DNA from: Muribaculaceae bacterium
Lineage (GTDB): Bacteria > Bacteroidota > Bacteroidia > Bacteroidales > Muribaculaceae
DNA: 41,174 bases
Assembly: GCA_022509205.1 (NCBI GenBank)
Contig: JAFLTR010000019.1
Span: 1 to 41,174, forward strand
Reading direction: 5' to 3'
Both the position numbers and the translations under genes were made by a program. Shown here in pieces: positions 27,035-33,849 of the stretch. The first letter of the stretch is position 1; every line of letters begins with the position of its first letter. The notes beneath the pieces are model-generated. The model did no database searches. It had not been told where the DNA came from and was given only the letters and a program-made list of their open reading frames with translations.

Positions 27035-27066
27035 CAAAGCTACGTAACGGGAGGGACTTTTCTAAA
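27035..27066 (-). promoter_or_regulatory. Candidate promoter of the PNGase F-like operon
   Basis: On the minus strand TTTA (27066-27063), a 20-base spacer and TAGCTTTG (27042-27035) match the Bacteroidota promoter at 11 of 12 scored positions counting the wildcards as free. The start would be near 27030, about 27 bases before the ATG at 27003. Confidence 0.5.
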
Positions 27067-27072
27067 AGTTCC
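27053..27072. promoter_or_regulatory. Operator-like palindrome over the -33 box of the PNGase F-like promoter
   Basis: GGGACTTTT, CT, AAAAGTTCC (27053-27072) is an inverted repeat with perfect core ACTTTT-N2-AAAAGT. It overlaps the -33 element at 27063-27066. The same core forms the palindromes of the 3319-3697 repeat array. A regulator site is plausible but unproven. Confidence 0.45.
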
Positions 27073-27176
27073 AAATCAGTATTTTTGAAAAACCTTCCTA
27101 TTTGTAACTTTCCCAAAATTTCACTTATAAAATGGGATTGGATATTTTCTTGAATAATAATTTATCTTCTTAATGT

Positions 27177-27207
27177 AAAAGGATCGAGGCGGAGTACGCC
27201 CCGACCC
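27177..27207 (-). terminator. Strand-specific terminator after the 641-residue secreted protein gene
   Basis: Read on the minus strand, GGGTCGGGGCG pairs with CGCCTCGATCC (27207-27181) across a 5-base loop, with two G-U pairs, and is followed by TTTT. On the plus strand those G-U pairs become A-C mismatches, so the stem works only for minus-strand transcripts. Confidence 0.75.
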
Positions 27208-27230
27208 TTCTTTTAATTCCGGGAAACAAA

Positions 27231-29150
27231 TTATTTCACTACCACTTTCTTACCATCCACAATGTAGATGCCCGGAATGAGAGCCTTTCCGTTACCGACT
27301 TCAACACCGTTCAGGTTGTAGATCTTGCCGGCCTTACCGCTTTCAAGAAGAGATTTCAAAGCTGACAGGTCTGCAGTAAGAGTCACATTCTGGGTCAATG
27401 TGCCACCCTGTTCGATAGTGTCAAGAGTTGCAGTGTAATTGTCATAGCCATTAGCTGTCACTTGGATAGTAACTGTTTCAGGCACTGCACCATTGATTGT
27501 CAGTGTATAACTACCGTCTGAAGCGGTAGTACCGCTAACTATTTCAGAGCTACCGTTAAGGAGGGTTACTGTTGCACCGGCCACAGGTTCGCTGGCGGAG
27601 TCGATAACTGTACCGGTCACTGTTGTAGCGTCAAGTGCAAGGACGAGGATAACTGTCTGATTCTCTCCGTCGAATGCAACATCCTCAGTGGCGCTCTTAT
27701 AACCGGCAACAGTTGCAGTCACTGCATATTCAGTATCTTTTGCGTAAGGAGCATAGATACCGGTGGCGACATAAGCCTTGCTGTCGGAATTATAGGTGAA
27801 AGTAAGAGCTGCATCAGCTGCATCCTTGTAAGTGGAGGTCACTGTGGCATTCTCGATTGCCTCTTGTGCAGCATCTTGAACATTAACAGTAAGAGTAAGA
27901 GTCTGCCCATAAGCATTCAGACTGAAGTTAGCCTCTTCTGTATCTCCAAGAGTGAATTTGATATCGGAAGTAGAATTGATAGTGTAACTGATCTCATTAT
28001 AATATGGGAATGAGGCCTTGAGAGTGTAACCATCAGCATTGAGAGCACCCTTCACAGTAAGAGTGTAGACACCGTCAGTGGCTGCCACATTAGTAAGGAT
28101 AGCGGTTTCTCCTGCATAGAGGGAAACAGTGCCATCAGATTGAGTCACATTGACATTGCTACCCATACCTTCCGAACTATCTACGAAAGTAAGCTCAAGA
28201 GTTGACGATTGAGGAGTCAGTTGAATAGCCAATGCTCCTGTCTGAGTAGAGGGATCAAAATCAGCTTGAGAATATGTTACATAACCGTCAGCCGTAACTG
28301 TAAGTGTTGCAGCACCTTCCGGAACATCGCTGAGAGTAAATTCTCCTGTAGCACTTGTAGTAGCAGTTACATCACCCAAAGTTACAGTAGCACCTTCTAC
28401 AGCCTCAGTGCTTCCAGCCTCGGTAACAGTACCTGTAATTTCATAAGTCGAAGCAGCCGCCGGAGTAAATTCAGCAGAAACAATAAAGATATTATCAGCG
28501 GTTATACCCACGTAATCAACCCCCTTCGGAATTTGATATGTAACGGAATACTCATACCATGCTGTAATTGTTCCAGCACTAAAATCACTTTTCTTCTCAA
28601 TATTAAGAGTTGTAGATTTATAAATAGCCGCTCCATCTTGGCCATCCGCTTGTAACGGATTACCTGGGGTCCAAGTAGAGGAAGTGGTAGGATCAGCATC
28701 GGAAGGAGTCATTTGAACCAAACCGGTCCAAGCATATTCACTATATTGGCCATTTGAAGTGTAGTCATCTGAAATTACTAAAATATTATATGTAAGAGTA
28801 CCGGGACTTACAGAATGAATTAGAAATTGACGAGAGGTGCCGGCATCTTCATAACTTGTCTTATTGTTAAGTGTCCCCAGATTTAACATATAAGCTTTTT
28901 TCTCCGGCTTATACATATATATGGCGAATGAAGAGCCTGCTACACACTGTTTGCCACTGGACGAAGTAATTGGTCCAGAATAGAACCATCCTGCATCTTC
29001 TACAACAGATACAGGTAAATACATAGCTTGACCTGTATTTATCCATTCTTTCATATTAAATGAGAAAGCATCTTCGGCTTTGGCTTGCGTGGCGAAGAAA
29101 GGTTGCAGCAAGACGGCTGCTCCCAACAAAAATTTAGTAAATTTCTTCAT
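27231..29150 (-). CDS. Secreted multidomain protein with carboxypeptidase-regulatory/Cna B-like repeats and T9SS-like tail
   Basis: Exported, probably surface-located protein. ATG 29150 is chosen over 29156 because the purine-rich AAGGAA lies at a workable distance only from the second ATG and because MKKFTKFLLGAAVLL is a standard signal peptide. Residues about 28-230 are a domain I do not recognise. Two clear carboxypeptidase-regulatory-like beta domains follow (ITGTVTEAGSTEAVEGATVTL near 235 and VTGTVIDSASEPVAGATVTLL near 510), with related Thr-rich beta repeats between. The final residues (KIYNLNGVEVGNGKALIPGIYIVDGKKVVVK) are a short sorting tail. Such repeats usually act as rigid stalks or adhesion modules. 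The gene stands alone between a hairpin at 29236 and its own terminator. Confidence 0.8.
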   Translation of the reverse strand: MKKFTKFLLGAAVLLQPFFATQAKAEDAFSFNMKEWINTGQAMYLPVSVVEDAGWFYSGPITSSSGKQCVAGSSFAIYMYKPEKKAYMLNLGTLNNKTSYEDAGTSRQFLIHSVSPGTLTYNILVISDDYTSNGQYSEYAWTGLVQMTPSDADPTTSSTWTPGNPLQADGQDGAAIYKSTTLNIEKKSDFSAGTITAWYEYSVTYQIPKGVDYVGITADNIFIVSAEFTPAAASTYEITGTVTEAGSTEAVEGATVTLGDVTATTSATGEFTLSDVPEGAATLTVTADGYVTYSQADFDPSTQTGALAIQLTPQSSTLELTFVDSSEGMGSNVNVTQSDGTVSLYAGETAILTNVAATDGVYTLTVKGALNADGYTLKASFPYYNEISYTINSTSDIKFTLGDTEEANFSLNAYGQTLTLTVNVQDAAQEAIENATVTSTYKDAADAALTFTYNSDSKAYVATGIYAPYAKDTEYAVTATVAGYKSATEDVAFDGENQTVILVLALDATTVTGTVIDSASEPVAGATVTLLNGSSEIVSGTTASDGSYTLTINGAVPETVTIQVTANGYDNYTATLDTIEQGGTLTQNVTLTADLSALKSLLESGKAGKIYNLNGVEVGNGKALIPGIYIVDGKKVVVK

Positions 29151-29235
29151 AAGCATTTCCTTTTATAATTATTATTAGGTTTGTTTGTACGGACACTGCT
29201 TACAGTGTAATATCCCTTTTTGATTTTATTGAGGT

Positions 29236-29265
29236 AACATCGGCAACCGGATAGTTGCCGATGTT
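29236..29265 (-). terminator. Hairpin after the 603-residue exported protein gene
   Basis: AACATCGGCAAC (29236-29247) and GTTGCCGATGTT (29254-29265) are perfect 12-base complements around a 6-base loop, 10 bases past the stop codon. On the minus strand no T-run follows; the plus strand has TCATTATTTTTC after it. It is a likely 3' end or processing signal. A smaller stem ACACTG/CAGTGT lies at 29193-29208. Confidence 0.55.
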
Positions 29266-29275
29266 TCATTATTTT

Positions 29276-31087
29276 TCACTCTCCAGCGGTCAATACTATC
29301 GGTCCGGTGTAGTAAGCATAAACACTTCCTGCAAGTATAGGAGTTATATATTGATAGTCTAAGGTAAGAGTTTTCTTATCGTTGTCAACTTTGAACTCCA
29401 TTGTCTGCAATTCTACCCAGTTCCCATCTCGATATATCCTATAATATAGGTTGTCAATAGTAAGCGTATTCTCTTTTGGATTGTAAGAATAGCTTGAAGT
29501 CGTGTCTATAAATGATTGACCACCCAGCCACATGGTAATTTTAGCGTTACCCTCCTGGAAATTACCCTGGAAGTCCTGATTGAGTTTAAGTTCGATATAA
29601 GTGGCTCCTTCGCTGGCGGTTGATTCTATTTTTCCACCTTCATTTGAAGTAGAGAAAGAAAGCGGTCCATTCCATGTGGTATCTTCCTCAATCATGTCAT
29701 AAGACTTGTTAAGCATATCCAAAACAAATACCACCTCACTCCCATCAGCTCCGGTAAAGGCCACTTGATTTACATTTATAGTATATGTGCCTGTTTTGTC
29801 TCCCCATTCGGCATCACAGAATCCATCGAGGAAAAGATCATCACCTTCACCATCTTTGGCAGTGTATGTGCCGCGTTCAATCGAAGCGTATTCTATCACC
29901 GGTTTTGCATCCTGGCCCTCTGCGAGTGTATATTTGATTGCAAAAGGATTAGCATCCATAGTCAGGATTACGACTGCCGGACCACCGAGAGTAGTACCCG
30001 ACTTGTAGTCGGCTTTCATCTCACTGATCGATTTGGTGTGATAGTTGTATGAGTAATATTTAGACCCCTCATTATCTGTTGCTACCACGATGATAAATCT
30101 GCCGTCGCGGTCGGCGTTAGCAGCACGAACATATTTCACCGGCACTTTGCTCAGGAAATAATGCATAGTATTGTCAGGCTTGTCTTCGTTTAGATTTCTG
30201 ATATCACCTACAATATAATTATCCGACAGAACCACACCCTCAAATGCGTATTTGCCGCTTTCATCACGGTTGTAGGTGAGCTCATTTTTCCCTTCATTAT
30301 AAATATAGGGGTTTGTGAAGTTGTAGGCATTTCCATCTTCGGTTTTAACCACAACTGTTCCGTTTGCCTTCACATTGATACTTCCATGAGTCTCCGTGGT
30401 GAGAACATGGTTTTCCAATGTCTCGTTGATCCATAGGATATAAGGGTATTCACCTGTGAAGCTCATATCCTGGTATGTTTCACGCTCTTTGGTTCTGAGC
30501 TTGAGAGTCAGGGACTCTTCCGGCATAAGGAAAGCATAAGACTTCATGTAGGCGCCTGTCCCCGTATAGTCATCTTCAAAAATAAAACCTTTATCCTGAT
30601 AATAGTCGTGACCGGTATCCTTACCTATGAAACTGAATTCAACATCGTAACCGTAGTCTACATTATAGGTGTAGTGCACTCCTTCTCCGGGTTTGGAGAC
30701 GTGGAAATGCTTCGAGTAGTCATCGGTCTCGTTATAATAATGGTCAAGGATGATGATCTCGCAATGTTCGTCAAAATCTTCGGTCAATGACAAATATTCA
30801 TTCACCTCAGGAGAATATTTCACCATACTTAGGTTGTCAAGCTCATAGATTTTCTCCCTATTATCCTTCATCAATACCACCATTTTGGTATATCCGGGCT
30901 TCTCTCCCTCCTTCGTGTAGGAGATAGATTTGATATTGCTTACCTCGATAACCTCAACCGTGGTAGGAATCTTATTAACAAGTTGTACGATTTCAAGATA
31001 TTCGGGAGTGATTTGCGGGAGCGGTGTGGCGGCAAAGGCTGCAGCTCCGAGAAGCAAACCTCCGGCTAATAATATATTTTTCTTCAT
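29276..31087 (-). CDS. Large exported protein of unknown function
   Basis: I do not recognise this family. MKKNILLAGGLLLGAAAFA is a clear signal peptide. The mature 580 residues are acidic, Tyr-rich and beta-rich without membrane segments. The first 80 residues (SNIKSISYTKEGEKPGYTKMVVLMKDNREKIYELDNLSMVKY) resemble the start of the next-door 173-residue protein (VTLSLTDGSKVTIVMTDELEMSF): both are short strand pairs describing a residue-level motif of the form x-V-x-M-x-D. The rest repeats patterns such as GTYTAKDG and GTYTINVNQVAFTG. Unlike its neighbours it ends without an obvious sorting tail (GPIVLTAGE). It follows the 173-residue gene by 10 bases and must share its promoter and its unusual control region. 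Confidence 0.72.
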   Translation of the reverse strand: MKKNILLAGGLLLGAAAFAATPLPQITPEYLEIVQLVNKIPTTVEVIEVSNIKSISYTKEGEKPGYTKMVVLMKDNREKIYELDNLSMVKYSPEVNEYLSLTEDFDEHCEIIILDHYYNETDDYSKHFHVSKPGEGVHYTYNVDYGYDVEFSFIGKDTGHDYYQDKGFIFEDDYTGTGAYMKSYAFLMPEESLTLKLRTKERETYQDMSFTGEYPYILWINETLENHVLTTETHGSINVKANGTVVVKTEDGNAYNFTNPYIYNEGKNELTYNRDESGKYAFEGVVLSDNYIVGDIRNLNEDKPDNTMHYFLSKVPVKYVRAANADRDGRFIIVVATDNEGSKYYSYNYHTKSISEMKADYKSGTTLGGPAVVILTMDANPFAIKYTLAEGQDAKPVIEYASIERGTYTAKDGEGDDLFLDGFCDAEWGDKTGTYTINVNQVAFTGADGSEVVFVLDMLNKSYDMIEEDTTWNGPLSFSTSNEGGKIESTASEGATYIELKLNQDFQGNFQEGNAKITMWLGGQSFIDTTSSYSYNPKENTLTIDNLYYRIYRDGNWVELQTMEFKVDNDKKTLTLDYQYITPILAGSVYAYYTGPIVLTAGE

Positions 31088-31097
31088 CGCTGAATGC

Positions 31098-31619
31098 TTA
31101 TTTAATTAGGATTTTAAAAATGTTGCCGTTCACTTTCACAATATGTAGACCTTTGGAGAAGGAATCCACGGGAATTGTGAAATCACCGGATACTGTGGCA
31201 TTAAATTCAATCTTGCCTGAAAGATCGCAAATCAATACTGAAGAACCGGCGGGAAGATTATGGAATATAAATCCGTTGTTGAATTCGAAACCCCCTTCAG
31301 AAATCACGCTGTCAACCCCGGCCCCATCCGGGTCCTGTGGATCTTGAGGATCTTGGGGTTCTTGGGGATCATCTTGATCTTCGCCGACAATCCTTTCATG
31401 CATGAAATTCGAAAGATTCTCTTTCGGCACCCTTATATCCTCTCCGCTACCGGTGGCTATAAGGTTATCTTCATCAAACGACATTTCCAGTTCATCAGTC
31501 ATGACAATAGTTACTTTCGACCCATCTGTAAGAGAGAGGGTCACCTTGTCATAGTTGGCAGCCTTCCCTGATATAACAGCAAGGCTCAACGCAAGGAATA
31601 GGAGTAAGGTTTTTCTCAT
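31098..31619 (-). CDS. Small exported protein with Asp/Pro/Gln linker and T9SS-like tail
   Basis: First gene of the minus-strand operon with the 603-residue protein. MRKTLLLFLALSLAVISGKAA is a signal peptide. Residues about 22-75 form a small domain (YDKVTLSLTDGSKVTIVMTDELEMSFD) seen at the start of many Bacteroidales secreted proteins. Residues about 80-98 are a linker of DPQ/EPQ repeats. The C-terminal 70 residues (FEFNNGFIFHNLPAGSSVLICDLSGKIEF ... SKGLHIVKVNGNIFKILIK) form a compact T9SS type A sorting domain. With so small a cargo domain it may act as a surface adaptor or inhibitor-like partner of the downstream protein; that is a guess. Its promoter region holds the poly-G tract and phased motifs listed separately. 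Confidence 0.78.
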   Translation of the reverse strand: MRKTLLLFLALSLAVISGKAANYDKVTLSLTDGSKVTIVMTDELEMSFDEDNLIATGSGEDIRVPKENLSNFMHERIVGEDQDDPQEPQDPQDPQDPDGAGVDSVISEGGFEFNNGFIFHNLPAGSSVLICDLSGKIEFNATVSGDFTIPVDSFSKGLHIVKVNGNIFKILIK

Positions 31620-31784
31620 TTTTATGGATTTTTTTCTTGTATACTAAATGCCCTATCCAAATTGTTAAAAATTGGATAAAGCTAACTTTCTGTTTTTGTT
31701 GGGAATAAAGTCAGATTAATGACAAATTTTTATGAAACCTTGATTTTTCAGGCGTTTTGGCTATTAATTCCTTTAAAATCCATG

Positions 31785-31816
31785 CAAAAATACAGACATT
31801 TTTACCCCCCCCCAAT
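31785..31816 (-). promoter_or_regulatory. Candidate promoter of the secreted-protein operon with a 9-G tract in its spacer
   Basis: On the minus strand ATTG (31816-31813), a 20-base spacer and TATTTTTG (31792-31785) fit the Bacteroidota promoter, exact at the -7 box and 3 of 4 at -33. The spacer contains a run of nine G (plus-strand C at 31805-31813), the last base overlapping the -33 box. Start would be near 31780, leaving a leader of about 160 bases that includes a 7 bp hairpin (31654-31660 with 31672-31678). Confidence 0.5.
31805..31813. repeat. C9/G9 homopolymer tract
   Basis: Nine consecutive C on the plus strand, the longest G/C homopolymer I noticed in the window and situated in an otherwise AT-rich intergenic region. 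Such tracts are prone to slipped-strand length changes. Confidence 0.9.
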
Positions 31817-31819
31817 TAT

Positions 31820-31854
31820 TTAACAATATTTAACAGGCGTTAACTTATGATAAC
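31820..31854 (-). promoter_or_regulatory. Four GTTA motifs phased at exactly 10 bp upstream of the operon promoter
   Basis: TAAC begins at 31821, 31831, 31841 and 31851 on the plus strand (GTTA on the minus strand), three of them as TTAAC. The spacing is one helical turn, placing all copies on one face of the DNA directly upstream of the -33 box. This is the usual arrangement of an activator array. GTTA-containing direct repeats also recall LytTR-type sites; that link is inference. The remainder of 31855-31964 shows only a CCGGA/TCCGG pair (31854-31874). Confidence 0.55.
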
Positions 31855-31964
31855 CGGAAATATCTCATCTCCGGAAACTCACTTCCAGATTACACTGATA
31901 AGACCCGAAATTGAAGCCACATTCACTGTCTCGGTCACTTAGTCCGGACCAGGAAACTCCCCTA

Positions 31965-32480
31965 TCAAGGAAATGATGGGGAGGCAGGTAAGATCGGGAA
32001 ATATAGCCATCCCTTCTTACCGAAAAACAGGAGATAATAATCGGTTCCCCGTTTTGAAAATATTAATTCTTCTCTACCGACCTTCACACACTTTTCATTT
32101 CCAAGACTTGGTTCTTTTCTTTCCGCCTTTTCTTTTCTCGTATCGGCTTCTTTACTCGTTTCAACTTCCTCTTCCTCCTTCTTATCTATAACCACAACGG
32201 TTATTTCCTTTTCGTCATACCTTATTTTATGCGGGATGGCGTTTAGCGCAGTTAGCGGATCAAGCGCATAATAGAAATATAGGAATGCCACAAGAAGAGG
32301 TACCACAAGAAAAATCCAGATCAGGGCCACTACAAAAAATCTGATATCAACTGAAAAACCGAGAATTACAAACAGAGCAATCCCCACTAAAATAGCTATC
32401 AGCCAGGGACTGCCATATAGCATGAACAGAACCCCAAGCAATTTCTTGGGGGAAAGTTTTATTTCATCTGTCTCAATCAT
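31965..32480 (-). CDS. Small membrane protein with charged linker, possibly YcxB-like
   Basis: Predicted inner-membrane protein of 171 residues. Two or three hydrophobic helices lie at about 15-75 (LLGVLFMLYGSPWLIAILVGIALFVILG and the following FFVVALIWIFLVVPLLVAFLYFYY). A soluble part follows with HKIRYDEKEITVVV, a strongly charged Glu/Lys linker (about 100-128), and GREELIFSKRGTDYYLLFFGKKGWLYFPI. The helix pair followed by strand-rich soluble segments ending in an aromatic YYLLFF pattern resembles YcxB-like proteins, but the similarity is weak. Its ATG overlaps the stop of the upstream Ntn hydrolase gene by 4 bases (32477-32480), so the two are translationally coupled. Confidence 0.68.
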   Translation of the reverse strand: MIETDEIKLSPKKLLGVLFMLYGSPWLIAILVGIALFVILGFSVDIRFFVVALIWIFLVVPLLVAFLYFYYALDPLTALNAIPHKIRYDEKEITVVVIDKKEEEEVETSKEADTRKEKAERKEPSLGNEKCVKVGREELIFSKRGTDYYLLFFGKKGWLYFPILPASPSFP

Positions 32481-33604
32481 TCATCCCTTTTGAGACGGGT
32501 GACACGATAGGTTTCAAGATTCTGCGGCACAAGCACCTGCACATATCCCGTCTCATCATCATTAAAAAGCCGGGTCATGTCGATATATTTGTTGCCGTTA
32601 CCTTTTGTAAAAGGGAAAACTTCATTCTTACGTTGCAACACCTTATCACACTGCGGGGATTTCCCTGTCTTCTCATCCCCCCGTAAGGACTGATCAACAC
32701 CATCCTCCTTACACCGGACGGGAATAATTTCCGAACAGGGAGGATAACCCAGGCCGGTCCACATTATATATTGCCGGGTCAGAAAATCCGGTGAGAGGGT
32801 TTCTCCCGGTGAGAGCGGTTTGCAACCCTCTATCACAATTGTAGCCGTAGAGGTGAAGCGTGGAATGAAATCCTGATCTATCACCCATCTCTCCTCCTCT
32901 TTGGAGAAATCCTTTCCCAATAAAGAGTGATAGAAAGAGCGGCTGAGAGTCTCTGTCAGCACCTCAGGAGTCACAGATTCAGATTCTATATAAGGTTTGA
33001 GCAGATGGCCGGCATTTGCTTCACGAATAAATCCATATCCCTCGTTGTCGCGGCCTGAATGACTGTAGTTGGTGCGCACAAGCACATGGTCAGGTGAGTC
33101 TTTCAGATCATATCTCACAAAGGAATGGTTGTTGGTTTCAAAATAAGCGCCGTCGCCGTATGCATCTATCACTCCGAAATTGGCTTCCACTCCCATGGGA
33201 CGTGGCAATGTGTCGATAAGATTGGCAAAATCATCGACAGTCTTACATGTCTTGAGCGCACGGGTCATTACAAGACCCTCCTTGTCCATATCCTTTTCCG
33301 CCACATTATCATCCTTGATATTATAGGAGGCTGTATTCATGACCGCAAAACCATATTCGTTCATTCCCATCCACACCTCATTGAGAAGTGAATCCTTGGA
33401 ATTATAAAGGCCAACGTAGGCAAATTCTCCTTCCCCGGAAGGCACATATTCGATTTTATTATCGAATGCACTCGTGTCGCGATTCTTCCATAAAAGAGGC
33501 CGCCCGTATGGATTCTTGTCGGCCCCGATGATGGCTGAAGTGCAAGCCAAACCTTGAAGAGCCGTGACCACCAATAAATAAATGAGAATATATATATGTT
33601 TCAA
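32477..33604 (-). CDS. Exported C45/choloylglycine-type Ntn hydrolase
   Basis: Predicted periplasmic or outer-membrane amidase of the N-terminal nucleophile fold (acyl-CoA:6-aminopenicillanate acyltransferase / bile salt hydrolase-like group). MKHIYILIYLLVVTALQGLA is a signal peptide. Cleavage after it would expose Cys21 (CTSAIIGADKNPYGRPLLWKNRDTS), the expected catalytic nucleophile followed by the NRD motif. Later landmarks are EVWMGMNEYGFAVMNTA, GVEANFGVIDAYGDGAYFE and VRTNYS, all in family order. The start is TTG at 33604: no in-frame ATG lies upstream before a stop, and the first downstream ATG would remove the nucleophile. The substrate (bile salt, penicillin-like or peptide amide) is not predictable. 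The gene is divergent from DUF4250 and coupled to the downstream membrane protein. Confidence 0.85.
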   Translation of the reverse strand: MKHIYILIYLLVVTALQGLACTSAIIGADKNPYGRPLLWKNRDTSAFDNKIEYVPSGEGEFAYVGLYNSKDSLLNEVWMGMNEYGFAVMNTASYNIKDDNVAEKDMDKEGLVMTRALKTCKTVDDFANLIDTLPRPMGVEANFGVIDAYGDGAYFETNNHSFVRYDLKDSPDHVLVRTNYSHSGRDNEGYGFIREANAGHLLKPYIESESVTPEVLTETLSRSFYHSLLGKDFSKEEERWVIDQDFIPRFTSTATIVIEGCKPLSPGETLSPDFLTRQYIMWTGLGYPPCSEIIPVRCKEDGVDQSLRGDEKTGKSPQCDKVLQRKNEVFPFTKGNGNKYIDMTRLFNDDETGYVQVLVPQNLETYRVTRLKRDE

Positions 33605-33631
33605 TTCTATTAAGATTTACAGGATTTTTAC

Positions 33632-33657
33632 TAATTTTGAGTTTCACCACAAAATTA
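33632..33657. promoter_or_regulatory. Face-to-face -7 boxes forming an inverted repeat between divergent genes
   Basis: TAATTTTG at 33632-33639 (plus strand) and TAATTTTG at 33657-33650 (minus strand) are mirror copies 10 bases apart. The plus box is 26 bases from the DUF4250 ATG, the minus box 45 bases from the Ntn hydrolase TTG. Each would direct transcription through the other box. Neither has a good TTTG at -33. Confidence 0.45.
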
Positions 33658-33665
33658 ATAAAAAA

Positions 33666-33845
33666 ATGAATATTCCCGAAGATCCCTATACGCTGCTGAG
33701 TTTTGTGAATATGAAACTTAGGGATGGAGATTATGAGGATTTAACAGACCTTTGCGCCACTTTGGATTGCGATGAATCTATAATTAGGAAGAAACTCGAG
33801 GAAGCGGGGTTCGAATATAATGCCGACCTCAAGCAATTCAGATAA
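33666..33845 (+). CDS. DUF4250 small protein
   Basis: A 59-residue cytoplasmic protein of unknown function. ATG 33666 gives MNIPEDPYTLLSFVNMKLRDG, the characteristic opening of DUF4250, followed by DLTDLCATLDCDESIIRKKLEEAGFEYN and the usual short polar end. The predicted fold is all-helical and resembles a small helix-turn-helix-like unit; any nucleic-acid binding is speculation. A longer frame from 33582 runs through the divergent promoter region and is rejected. The end of the gene overlaps a possible start (33820) of the methyltransferase gene, so the two are probably co-translated. Confidence 0.9.
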   Translation: MNIPEDPYTLLSFVNMKLRDGDYEDLTDLCATLDCDESIIRKKLEEAGFEYNADLKQFR

Positions 33846-33849
33846 AAGG

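Noticed and set aside
33459..33650. ATG-started minus-strand open frame overlapping the Ntn hydrolase start
   Set aside because: It is in a different frame and encodes none of the hydrolase motifs; the TTG-started frame carries signal peptide and nucleophile.
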